Shown in pieces: positions 37,585-49,318 of a stretch of 64,000 nucleotides of DNA; within the stretch, counting starts at the first letter, position 1, and every line of letters starts with the position of its first letter. Position numbers and translations under genes: made by a program. The notes beneath the pieces are model-generated. The model was not told the origin of the DNA. It saw only the letters and a list, made by a program, of their open reading frames with translations, and made no database searches. Source of the DNA: Tetrahymena elliotti 4EA (lineage: Eukaryota > Ciliophora > Oligohymenophorea > Hymenostomatida > Tetrahymenidae); contig JH720308.1 of the NCBI GenBank assembly GCA_000231825.2, positions 1,039,675-1,103,674 of the forward strand, written 5' to 3'.

Positions 37585-38923
37585 TTCTAATAATAACTAT
37601 TTCAATTATAGAGTCTGTTTAGTTTTATTGTAATCTTTGTTGTTGCTACACGAGCTTAGCTTTGAGAAATATGTACTATATCTATTTTATAACGTTGAAA
37701 TATTTTGCGCAAAATTGTAATTTAACTAGTAATTAATTAATTTGATAGATTAATAGATTCCAACTATTTATTATTTATACTATTAAATTTTATAGATAAT
37801 TTTTGGTGATGATTAAAATCACAGAATAAATCGATTTAATTAATTTTGCTATTTTGTTTTTAAATTGAAAATAAAATTAATACTTTTATAAATTTAACAG
37901 ATCAATAAACATTCTTTACATTCCAAAAATATTACAAAAAGAAGAAATAGAGCTAGCCGATCACTAAGGGATTGATTCCAGAAAATTATTATATTAACTT
38001 ATAAAATTATTTATTAAAAGTGAATTAATGAAATCTTTAATAATTTGTAATGTTTTTCTTTTTAGATATTATCGAATATATTTATCACAATTAAATGTAT
38101 TTACTTTACTAAATTTATGAAGTCGAATATGAGAAAAATTATTTAAGATACTTAAATTTTGTTTAAAAAAAGTAAATATTTCTAAAAAATAGATTTTTTT
38201 ATTTTTAAATGAAAATATTTTTAAAGAATTCTCAAAATAAAAATAGAAAACTTTAATTGATAAAATAGTATCAATAAAATTTATTTGTTAATAATTTATT
38301 TCCTAATTATATTGATCGATATTAAATTATTTTATTAGAATTACAAAAATTTGTAAAAATAATGTAGATTATTTTTGATTTGAAATACTAAAAAATAATA
38401 AAGTATTAATATGTAAATGGTTTGTTGAAGATATTTATTTTCATTATTACTTAAATATCATGATGATATATTTTTTTGGCTTTAATTATAAGATAATATT
38501 TTTTTATGTTTTTTATCTAATATTTCTATTTTGTATTTCTTTAAAAATTCATTTTTATTTTCATTTTCATTTAATATTTTGTTCTTGATTTTAATATAAA
38601 AGTTTTATTTTAGTCAATGAAAATTTATTCACTAGATTTTTAAAAAGAATGTAAATAATATTAAATATTTTAAATTAAACAATAAGAAAGAATATAGATG
38701 ATAAGAATATGATTGAATGAATTTATATACTTTTTCTTTATTATTTTAATAGAATGAGAATATTTATATAAAGATTAATTATTAATATATTTTTAATTAT
38801 TAAAGTCTATTTATTTATTTTATAAATAAAATTTTTCAGTTTTATCTTTTCTTTGAAATCAATCTTGATTTTCATTTATTATTTAGTGCTTGAATTCGTT
38901 TTTAAGGTATGAATTAAAAATAA
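37585..38923. other. Intergenic region
   Basis: The left 230 bases continue the open frame of the gene at 36793 and may contain its missing first exon. The rest is AT-rich DNA downstream of the ULK-like kinase gene. Nothing else recognised. Confidence 0.5.
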
Positions 38924-41900
38924 TCAGTTAATAGGAGATAGAGATTAGTGATTAAATATTTTACTTAAAATCTTTTATTTATCTGCATTTTTGATTTCCT
39001 TATTATATGCCCAGTTATTTATGTTATTTCCTTGCTCTTGTATTAGAATGTTGTCAAAGTCATAAACATCTACAAGTTTAGCACAGATTCTTAATCTATC
39101 GATATATGAATTTTCTCCTCCTTCATCAGAATCATTGTTAGCAATAACCTATTTGATGAAACTTTTAATTAACTACTCAATATTCTAGTTTTTCATAGAT
39201 TAGAACTATTCATTATTATTGTTCTGCTAGAAATAAATTTCAAAATACAAGTATTCATTTTTTACATGTAAAAAATTCTATTCAATTAGAGTTATTTCTT
39301 TTTCAATAGCACTTCTTATCTTTATATACCCTTCATTCATCATCGTTCTTGCTAAATCCACTGTTGTCAATGGAGCAGGAAGGTCAATTTACTAAGAAAT
39401 AAAACTTTGGTTCAATTCTATTAGTTTTCTGATTCTTTCACAACGAGTAAGAATGATTTATTAATAATACTAATAAGTTATTTGAGGTAAAATTATATTA
39501 TAATTTTCATTTTCACAGATATCTATAAGCTCATATAGCAGTTAAGTCAAGAAAAATAATTTATTTCTTTCTTTTGATAATTCCTACACAATCCTTTGGG
39601 ATACATCAGCATTCTGAGGTTTGTTATTTTTACAGACACCTGCAGATGCTATTGAAGGATGTATAGGAGGTATTTAGTTTCCAGTTGAGATATACATAGA
39701 AATTTAGTTGTTCCCACTTGCATTAAGCTAATTATTACTGTTTATTTTAGAGCTACTACCTGAGTTCTACAGCAAATTGCTTGGGTTACTTGGATTACAA
39801 CCATTATTTGGATTTATTTAATTAATTGCCTATGAATTACTTGAAGCTGATGCAGAGTTTGCACTTTATGCAATATTTGTACTATTTTAGTTATAATTAG
39901 TACTAACTATGCTTCTACTAGAAGCTGCTGATGATGATTATAAATTTAAAGTCTAATCTTAAGAAACTTATGGATCCTTTTGAATAGCTGAAGAAGTTGT
40001 AGGTTATGCTTAAGGCGTCTAAGTAGGAGTAACAAGTAAAGTTGGAGGTTTCTAAGCTTGTAAACCATGCTATTTATATCTTTCTTCTAATGTTTAACCA
40101 TTTAGTATATTTCTTTTGGAATCACTATTACTATATAAGTTTCCAGAAAGATTAGTTTGGGATGATGTAGCTGAACTTGCTGCTGTGTTTACATTTAGAT
40201 AGTCAGGATTATTTTCTCTGTGCTCATTCTATTAAATATTCATAATATTATTGTTAATAGAAAGTGGCTTTTGATAATTGGCTACCCCTCCAATTGAAGT
40301 AAGTGCCCTTTTATGATCTTGTCTTTGGAATTTATTGTTATTTGATGGATCTTTTATTGATTAAGCTGCCTAATCTAATTATAAAAGTTAAGGAGCTAAA
40401 GGTGAGTCTATCTATTCTTGGATTTTAAAATTCTATGAAGAAGTTTTATCTTCAACTGCAGCATTTCTAAAAGGATTTTCTCTTTGTGGTGGATGAGGTA
40501 CAAAAGAGTTATTACTATTCTAAGAATTAGGACGATTGATCTCATTATTAAAACCTACTACATTGTTTGAGTTTGTGTCAAGTCCTTACTAAAATTACTG
40601 AACTGAGTTTATTTTTTCTTTATTGTCATTACTCTTCTTTTCAGTAGTTTATACATTTGTAGCTAAACCTAATTTATCATTAGAGTAGTCTCTAGTCATT
40701 CCCCCACCGATAGCAAAAGGAGTTTTGGATGGTGTTTCTGCCTTTGAATGTTAAGTAAACATAGCATGGGAAGATACACTTCTTTGATGATTAGAATTAA
40801 AATTAGTAGGTTGGACACTGCTTTAAGGCTTAATCTATGAATTAATTTATTGATGTTACTGAAATACATTGTTTGTTTAAGGAGTATTACTACTACTTTA
40901 TGATGCTTAATTTTATTTTTATATTTCTTCTTAGCTTGTAGCAGCATTTTAAAATTGCTAAGGAGTAGAATGAGGAGGTTTTGGCTACTAGATTCTTTCT
41001 TTTTTGGAGGAGAGATTTTAAGCTCCTCCTTTGATTTAAGAATTAGGATCAACATACTCTCCATCACTATTAATTTAAATTTAAAATAACTAATCCCACG
41101 ATATTCTCTATTCAGGATCTTTTACTAGCATAGCCATCAAAAGGGCTTCTGTCTAAGGCGAAATATTTTAAATATCTTTTCTAATAACTAATTAACCATC
41201 ATTTAAAAGACTAATAAGTCTGACTATCGATTTCTAATTTTATAAAAAAACAATATTAAAAAAATTTTTGTGTATGTTTTTTAATTATTTTTAAAATTTA
41301 ACATATTGTTAAAACCCTTTTTTATGTATTGATTTTAATTTTGTTTAGTTAAGCATAAATTACCTCTTCAAACGGACAAATACCAAACAGTAATTCATAT
41401 AATACTACACCTAAACTCCAAATATCTGCTTTCACACAATAATCTTATCCTCTAAGAATTTCTGGTGCCATATAAAGGGGAGATCCTAACATAGTTTGAG
41501 CCATATCAGTTGGATTGGTTAACGATTTACAAAACCCAAAATCTGCTAGCTTGATTGAATTATTATGAAGTAAGATATTTGTGGGCTTAAGGTCTCTGTG
41601 CATAATATTAAATTTTCTTAACACTTTGAAGGCCTCTAACAATTATGCAAACACATGAAGAGCTTCATTTTCTTTAAATATTTTTTTCTTTTTTAATTAG
41701 TCCTCAAGAGTTCCACCACTGCAAAACTCATATACAAAATAATAATTATTGCTGCTTCTCAAAAGCTCAATAAATTGCACTACGTGTCTATTATCATCCA
41801 TTTAGCTTAGAGTCTTTATTTCATTTACTGTACATTCTTCCAATTTAGGATTTTCTTTGAATTTCTATATCTTAACTACTTTTATCGCTACAACTTTGTT

Positions 41901-42005
41901 TGTCTTTATATTAGTTGCTCTGTACACTTTACCATACTAGCCTGATCCAATTACTTCATCAAGAGAGTAATTTTCAACCATTTTAGTGATTTTACGGTTT
42001 TACAT
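38924..42005 (-). CDS. ULK/Atg1-like Ser/Thr protein kinase with long Asn/Ser-rich tail
   Basis: Two exons on the - strand, 41364-42005 and 38924-41233, with a 130-base intron; 983 residues. The kinase domain fills about residues 8-280: glycine loop [36 protein letters not shown], and the activation segment [22 protein letters not shown] and [16 protein letters not shown] are typical of the ULK/Atg1 and related autophagy or Fused-type kinases. The next 500 residues are Asn/Ser/Gln/Pro-rich and probably disordered. The last 200 ([32 protein letters not shown]) are well ordered, helical and may be a regulatory domain comparable to the tail of Atg1 kinases. Ciliates have many ULK-like kinases, so an autophagy role is not certain. 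Confidence 0.85.
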
Positions 42006-43248
42006 GGTTAGTTGTTTACTATTTCAAAAATATAAACTATCAAAATTCGCACTTATGTTAAATATCCCTTTTAATCTTGTGATAGTAGTCTGCTAAACTT
42101 TTTTATTATTGAAATTTGCTATACTTTCTAACTTTAATTGATTTCACCTCTTTTCAAACACTTATAAAAACACTATCAAATTTTTTAATTAGAAATAATT
42201 AGTAAAAAATTTAACATTTAGTTTTCTTCAAATTTCATACAATTCTTTTTAAATCACAATTCTTCAACGAATAAAAAAATTAATTTGTCGTTTACTAATG
42301 ACTAATTAAGAAAAAATTCCAACTACATACTTACATCCAAAATGTTTAAGATATCATATATAATTTAAATTTAATTGGATTACTTTTAAATCATCACCAA
42401 AAAAATTAAAATATTTTAAATTTTTCAAAAGCAGATTCTTTTCATGATAGCCCATATAATAGTTAAAATAATAATTAAAAATCACTTCAAATTTCAAAAA
42501 TAAAATTTTTAATTTGATTTTAAAATTATTTTTTTTCATTGAATTGAGCAAAATATTTGATAAAAGTTAAAAAGAGATGAGAAAATATTTATTAAAGATA
42601 TGCCACTTTTTTCTCATGGCCTTACTTAAATAAATTTCAGGCTAGACCAATCAAAATTTTAAGTTATAAAATTCTATTTAATATAATAATTTCTAAGAAT
42701 GGTGCAGTATTTTATTAATGACTCAACTAATTTAGATCATTCCTAAAAATTCAAATATGTGCTACCTAATTATTAAGTAAATTAAAAATTTTAATTTAAA
42801 TGAAATAATATCAAGAAAGTAAATCTAAACTATTGTATATTCATCTTTTGAATAAAAATTAGCTTGCCTAAATATAAATTTTATATATAATTTCATGATA
42901 TCAAAATGATATTTCTTTTAAAACATTTTTATTTATAAATTGAAAATTACTTTGTTTAAAGAATTATTTAGATAAAAGATTTTTTTTTCTTTATCATTTA
43001 TGGAATAAAAATTATCTTTTTAACAAAGTATTTTATATTCATTATTTTCTGAAATAATTTTAATTTTTAGTAGATAAATAAGTAGTAACATAATATATTT
43101 AAATAAAATACCAAATGATTTTAAAATAAATTAAATGATAAAGAACTTAAGTTTATTTTATGATCAAAAATTTAAAAATATAATAAATATGCTTTTGTAA
43201 CAAAATATATTCTATAATATTAATTAGATTTATTTAAAGCAAGCAATT
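42006..43248. other. Intergenic region
   Basis: About 1.24 kb between two - strand genes, with the ULK-like promoter on the left and the PSMD9 3' end on the right. Extremely AT-rich. A - strand open frame near 42354-42551 is low-complexity and not credited. Confidence 0.55.
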
Positions 43249-44219
43249 TCAAACTACTTTGAAGCGACATCTATTACATATTTTAAAATAATTTATTATT
43301 TAAGTAGATAAAATAAAATAATTTACCCTAGTACTCCTTATCCACTCCATGTACGAGGAGTAAGAGTTAAATGTACAAGTTCATAGTTTTCATTTTTATA
43401 GAAAAATTATTCAGATTATTTAATTTTATCATTTTTTCTTAACACTTAGACAGGAATCTCTTTATTCACATTGGATTTAACAGTTTCTATCAAGAATTAT
43501 AGTTCTTTATGATTGTAATGATTAACAGGGCCAAATGAAACTATGAGGTCATTAAGTTTTACACCTGCTTAAAATGCTGGAGATTAGTCTACTACTTCAT
43601 TTATATAAGCAAATGGAATTAACATATTCTTTTTTATTTCTGCATTTAGATTTTCATCTTTTAAATCCTCATCAAACTCTTTTTTAGCTTTCTCTGCAGC
43701 TTCAGTCTTTTTCATTATTTCTATATTTTTTTCATATTCTTCAATATCCTTTTAAGCTTATCCACTTTCTCTGTATTCTTCATGCAAATCTCCTAAACCT
43801 GTAAATATAATTTGCAAAAATATTAAGGTTCTAATTCATTCACTAAATATAAATTAATAATTACTGTTTTCTATTTCTACCATCAAAGCTTTGTAATCAT
43901 TATTTAGTTCTATTTTTATTTAGAAATAAAGATATATCAAGGATAAATATGCTTTAATATCTTACCATTAAATTTTCTTTTTAGATCTTTATAAGTACTC
44001 AACTCTCCAAAATCTAAATCTGCTCTAGGAAAACCTTCTTCATCAACTAAACTTTTATTGTAATCTAATAATTTAGTTAACAATAATGAATATGCCTTTT
44101 AGTCTATAATTACTTTTATCTTCATAATACTTAAGTTCTTTGTTTAATGCACTAATTTATGTCTCTATTTCCTTTCTTTATAAATCTAGTTATTACAATT
44201 TTGCTTATGTGGAACTCAT
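43249..44219 (-). CDS. PSMD9: 26S proteasome assembly chaperone PSMD9/Nas2 (p27)
   Basis: Five exons on the - strand: 44153-44219, 43966-44103, 43865-43909, 43327-43798 and 43249-43270. They join in phase to 247 residues (human is 223). The N-terminus has the family helix RKEIETQI and the conserved patch LVDEEGFPRADLDF. A charged linker follows, then a PDZ-like domain (PFAYINEVVDQSPAFQAGVK, GPVNHYNHKELQ). The end, LTPRTWSGQGVLGCR, matches the human C-terminus. PSMD9 binds the Rpt5 tail and helps assemble the proteasome base. The first intron (49 bases) uses a GTGCAT donor. It is accepted because it gives the family's normal spacing between the helix and LVD and restores the frame. The last exon is only 22 bases. 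Confidence 0.9.
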
Positions 44220-44688
44220 TCTTATTTTAGAATCTACTAATTCAATATAATATTATTTAATATTGTAAAATTTTTGATATTTTTGAAATTATAATAAATT
44301 GTTTCTGATTAATCTAATAAGATATCTTTTTATTAAAAATTTAGAAAGATTCTAAGATCATTTCTATTGTGAAGATCATAAGGCATAAGAATAGTCTGTG
44401 GCACTCATGATTTTTATACAATCAATTTTCTCAAATAGTAAAAATTATTTTGAATAAGATATTTTGAAGTCAATTTTTAATATAAATTTAAAGAAAATAA
44501 TAAATACACTTTTAAATATTTACAAATTTGATGCAAGTAAGTTATTTATTTATATAATTATTTTGTTTAATTTAATTTAATTATTTTTAGTTATTTATTT
44601 TGTTTAGTTTTTAGTTATTAATTATTAATTAATTGATAATGGTGATTATTGCAAAAATGTTTAACTTGGTAATAAATTTGTTACAAAC
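44220..44688. other. Intergenic region
   Basis: About 470 bases between the PSMD9 start and the PLK4-like stop codon. AT-rich; it should contain the PSMD9 promoter. No motif recognised. Confidence 0.55.
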
Positions 44689-47600
44689 TCATTTAAAATT
44701 AGCAAGGTATTGCTCATTTTATTTTTATAAGCAAGCACTCATTTATTCCAAAGATACTTTGACAGCATGAGTTACTTCTTGAGGAAAACTTTTATTCAGA
44801 TTTTGTTAACTTAGATAAACAATAAATTCTTTATTTTGCTTATCTTTAACGGCCATGATATCAGTTCCAATAACATGACTTACTTTGTAACCATTGGTGA
44901 GAGATACTTCATAATTTTGTTTAGGTTGATTTGACATAAGCATAAATGTTCCTTTTTCATTTTGTATTTTAACTAAAGGTGTTTTTGATTTTAATGTTTG
45001 GCAAACGACTTTTGCATAAGTATACAGCTTTACATATTTTTCAGGTAATGTTTAAAGGTCATAATTTTTTTTCTAGTATTTGCTCTTCTAAAACTTTTAT
45101 ATCTATATCTATATAATACAAAAATAAGTTAATAATTTAAGGTAAAATTATAAATTACTTGTGTTCCATCAGGAGATATTTTAAAAATCAGTTATCCATT
45201 TTGACATTCGATTGAAAGCCAGTTATTTTCTGATATTTCAATAATACCATTCTTAGTGTTAACTTTATTAGCCTTCAAGCCTTAAGTTGAAAGTGGAGAA
45301 ATAGGGCATGGAGAAATAATGTCGTTTGATTAGAATTATGCCTTAGATTCTGCAAAATTTACTAAATAAAAAAAAAGGAATTAGAATATATATATTAAGA
45401 AAAAAGAATTATTACTTTATTAGGTTGACTTTGATTATATTATTTACATTTATTCTTATAAGTCAGCAGATTAAGCAACAAAAGAAACTTTTCTTTCTTT
45501 TGATGAAGCCATCGGTGCACAGTTTACACTCTATGAAAATGATTTCGAACTGTTCCTAGATTATATCTGAGTTGGTGATTTTGTAAAATTGATAATCTTT
45601 TCATGTTATTCATTTTAAAATGTAATTTATCTATCAGTAACTTAGATTTGTAAGTCAGATATGTCTTTTTGGAAATGCTATTTTATATTGTTGTTACCAG
45701 TTGACTGGCTATTACTAAGAGATCTAACACTTTTGCCATTTTACTAACTGCTATTGCTGTTAGAGCTACTCTTTTTTTCTAACAAAAAATTATGGTCTCC
45801 TTTCGCACATAGCTATGAAATGCGATTGGCATATTCTAATTTTTAAATTGCACAATTTGATTGCATTTCTTTAGGATTAATTTACTAGGAGTAGTTTCTT
45901 TTAATTTACTAGGGGTTTTGTTGTTATACTTTACAGACATTTTGTGAATCTAATTCTTAAATTTTTTATTAAAATTAGCCTGAAGGGCTTTTATCTCTTT
46001 AGTTTATATTTATTTAGGATTATTAAGATCTTATTCTTGGTTAATGGTAGTTGTGTATGTAGGATTCGTCATATTTATTATGTTAGACTTGAGAATTTGT
46101 TGATAGACTAGAGTATTTTAAGTTTACGTTGACCCCATTTTCTGCTTTGATTGATTTATTCATATTATTGTTTTGAGATTAAGTGAACATATTTTCACCT
46201 TCTTTTTATAATTATTGTTATTGCGAGAAATATTATAAAGGCTTCTTGACATTGTGTAAAGCTTATTTAGGGTTTTCTTATACTTCATTTTTTAATTAAT
46301 TATTTTTATTTAGCTAAGATTCTTACAAAGGGTTTCTGTATGTCTAGCTTGTATTAGCTGTTGGAATATTTTGATGAAGAGATGATGTGCTTCTGTAAGA
46401 TTTGAAAGCATTTGCTGTAAAATCTGACTAAGTTTTTTCACCATTCTAGCTCAAGTATGGATTGAAATATTTGGGAGTTTGTTCTTTGGTATTTTATAAT
46501 TATGATTAATTTTTATTTATAACTGATTAGGTATATTAAGATTGTTAAGGTAGAACAGATTAAGATTTTTACCCATTAGATTATAAAAGATATTATTAAG
46601 ATTTATTCTAATTAAGAGTACTATTGCATGATTAGTCAAATCTGTTTCTTATATTATTTTGACTATTTTGTTAGCATTAATTATTCATTAATGAGGATTA
46701 TTTTAGAGATTGCTAAGTATTTTAATTTTATTGTAAATAATATTATAGCTTTTATGTTGGTTTGGTATTTTCTTTTTTACTGTTTGTAGTGTTAAGTAAA
46801 TTATCTTATAATGCAGACATTATTACAGAGTTATCCCCTAAATTTATTGATCTTGCGGTTGTCAAAAATATATTACTCATACCTAAGCTGTTTTATTAGT
46901 TGTTATTTTATTATATAAGCTATGATTCTTTTTGGCTATTTGCTTTCGTTGTTTTTTATTTTTCAATAGCCACATAATTATTTTTAGGATTATTTATCAG
47001 ACTAGGTTAATTCTCTTTGTTACACTCACTCAGATCGAGTTTCATTGAAGTCAAAGACTTTTAATTTTTAAGATTTTGTTATCTCTTATTCTTTTTTTAG
47101 CTTGATTAAGATTTTTGTTGGAGATTAATAGGAGCATTAAATCTAGGAGAAGTCCAGTCAAGCATCACTTTATTAGGAGTTAATAATTTATTTTACTAAT
47201 GAGTAATAGTATCAGCTCCTTAATTGAAAATTATAATACTTTATTAATGCTTTTTTTCATAAAATTTATGCTATAAGACTTGCTCAATAGAAAAACGAGT
47301 ATTTTAATCCCAGTTTAAAGTGTTAGAAAGTAAATCTTTAACACTGTCTGAAATATTTTAAGGGAGTTGCCACTTACCATCTTTAATATTTTAGATTGTT
47401 TGTGAAGGATTTCCACTAAAAAATGGTAGATTTCCTGAGCAAAGAGCATATAAAATACACCCAAAACTCCATATATCTGTTTTTTTCCCGTATCCTTTGC
47501 TATTTAATATTTCCCTAAAGATGAAAGTAAATTTAACGTGGTATAAAAGCAAAAAAAATATTTTACGGAGAGAGATAATTTGCAGTACCACACATAGTGT

Positions 47601-48500
47601 TGCATTCTGGATTTTCATCATTAACTTTTGTTGCTAATCCAAAATCTGCAATTTTGATCACACCATTTGAGAGTAGAACATTATTTAGTTTTAAATCTCT
47701 ATGCACAATATCTTTATCATGTAGATATTTAATTCCGCAAGCCAGTTAATAGCTAAAATCTAAGATTTAACTTTCGTTTAATCTATAAATTCGTTATTAA
47801 GAAAGATTAATAAATTAAAATAACAGATAGAAAGTACAGAGAAGTTTGAAGAAAGAATTTGTATTAAAATTATAAAATATTTTCAATTAAAAAATCTAAA
47901 AATTGAAATTACGGTTTATTATTGTTTAATTAGTCTTTTATTTCTCCATTTTAAGCGAGTTCCATAATTAAATAATGATTTTGATCATCTTCAAAATGCT
48001 TAAATAGCTTAATTATATTTGGATGATCTAGCTCCTTCTAAATCTATTTAATAATAATAAATGATAACAGTTTATATAAAATTCATTCGCTAGCCTAAAT
48101 ATCATACTTTTATTTCCTAATCAAGTCTCTTCTTTACATTTTAAATATCTTTTCTCTTTTTATCAACAACCTTCATAGCCTTTTGTTAAAAAAAAGATGA
48201 TAAAATAAAAATTATACAGTCTTTTTTTCATAACAGTCAACTTCTTGAAAATAAATTCATAAAATTAAATTTGATTACATAGCATTCTTTGGACTTAAAA
48301 TCTTCAATTTTACAAACAAATCCACTTGATCCCTATCCAAGAGGTTGTATGATGTTATAAGACTTTTATTATTTATTATGAATGATTTAATAAAAAGAAG
48401 TCATCAAAAAGAAACTAATTAAGTTTACTTTAATATCATAATCCAAAGATGCTTCAATATCCTTAAAAGAAAGCTCGTCTGATATTTATGTATAAATCAT
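44689..48500 (-). CDS. Polo-like kinase 4 (PLK4/SAK)-like protein
   Basis: Seven exons on the - strand: 48429-48500, 48279-48362, 48108-48179, 47913-48043, 47567-47782, 45159-47514 and 44689-45108. The total is 1116 residues. The kinase lies near residues 25-290: [53 protein letters not shown], and [20 protein letters not shown]. The linker is extremely Asn/Gln/Ser-rich. The C-terminal 250 residues contain polo-box-like strands ([49 protein letters not shown]). The domain order and sequence fit PLK4, the kinase controlling basal body duplication. Around 45361-45415 the frame runs through an AT-rich hydrophobic stretch flanked by splice-like GTAATA and TTTAG. An intron there would break the frame, so it is left in, but this point is uncertain. 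Confidence 0.82.
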
Positions 48501-49318
48501 TAGGGTTTATTATAAAAATTATTTTTTGAAATTATTCTGTAGATAGATAGATGAATAGATTCTTTTTTGTATTATCTGTTTTGGTTTATATTATTTGACT
48601 TGAAAGCTTTTTTTATGTTTGCAAATTTATTATTGATAGAATTTGTTAACTTCTTTAAATAATATACAATAATAAACTCACTATGATTTAATAAAGCTAA
48701 CCTACATACCTACCTACCTTTGAATAGTTAATTAAAATAAGCTTTGTGTTTTTCTTTTCAACGAATTTTATAAAATTTATTAAATTCTTATTATTCTTTC
48801 TAAGAATTAAATTATTTCATTGATTTCTTAATGAAATTATGTTATGTTATTATTTGCTTGATGTTCTTTCATTAGAAATCAGTTTTAGTAATTATTTCAT
48901 CCATTCTATTATGCATAGATATGTTTTTTATTGAAATTTTTTAATAATTGTTTGGTTTCTAAATATTAACGAATAGTTGATCTAATTTTATTCTACTTTT
49001 TTGAAATTAGAGCTGTTAATCTAATATAGAGAAAAGATACTATCATATGAATTAATTTAAGAAATTAGTTTTATTAAATAAATTAATTTTAAGATAATTG
49101 ATTGACTTATGAATTATATACAGCAAACATTATATTATATTATATTAAAAAATTATGGTTGGGAATCTAAAGTTTTAAATTTAGCTAAAAATTAAAGAAA
49201 AAACCAATTTTTTTTTTACATGTTTTGGTATTCAAAACTTTTGATTCCCATCCTGCTTATTTTATACATTAATCTTTGAAATAATTTTGAGGAATTTGAA
49301 ATAATTTAAATATTTGTA
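48501..49318. other. Intergenic region with inverted repeat
   Basis: About 0.8 kb between the PLK4-like start and the 3' end of the next kinase gene. Holds a CTAC-type short repeat near 48700-48718 and an imperfect inverted repeat at 49157-49253 (listed separately). Otherwise AT-rich. Confidence 0.55.
49157..49253. repeat. Imperfect inverted repeat, about 24-27-base arms
   Basis: The left arm at 49157-49180 (GGTTGGGAATCTAAAG...) and the right arm at 49227-49253 (...CTTTTGATTCCCATCC) are reverse complements with a few mismatches. They are separated by about 46 AT-rich bases. The arms are GC-richer than their surroundings. It could form a hairpin in RNA or DNA, be a small element remnant, or act at the 3' end of the kinase transcript, whose stop codon is 66 bases away. 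Confidence 0.6.

Noticed and set aside
40696..41067. A - strand open frame of 123 codons with M start and standard stops
   Set aside because: It is a frame shadow in the Asn/Ser-rich tail of the ULK-like kinase; the kinase frame reads through the region with TAA/TAG as Gln.
42354..42551. A - strand open frame of 65 codons
   Set aside because: Only Lys/Asn/Phe/Leu low complexity in intergenic DNA, no homology sensed, no splice context.
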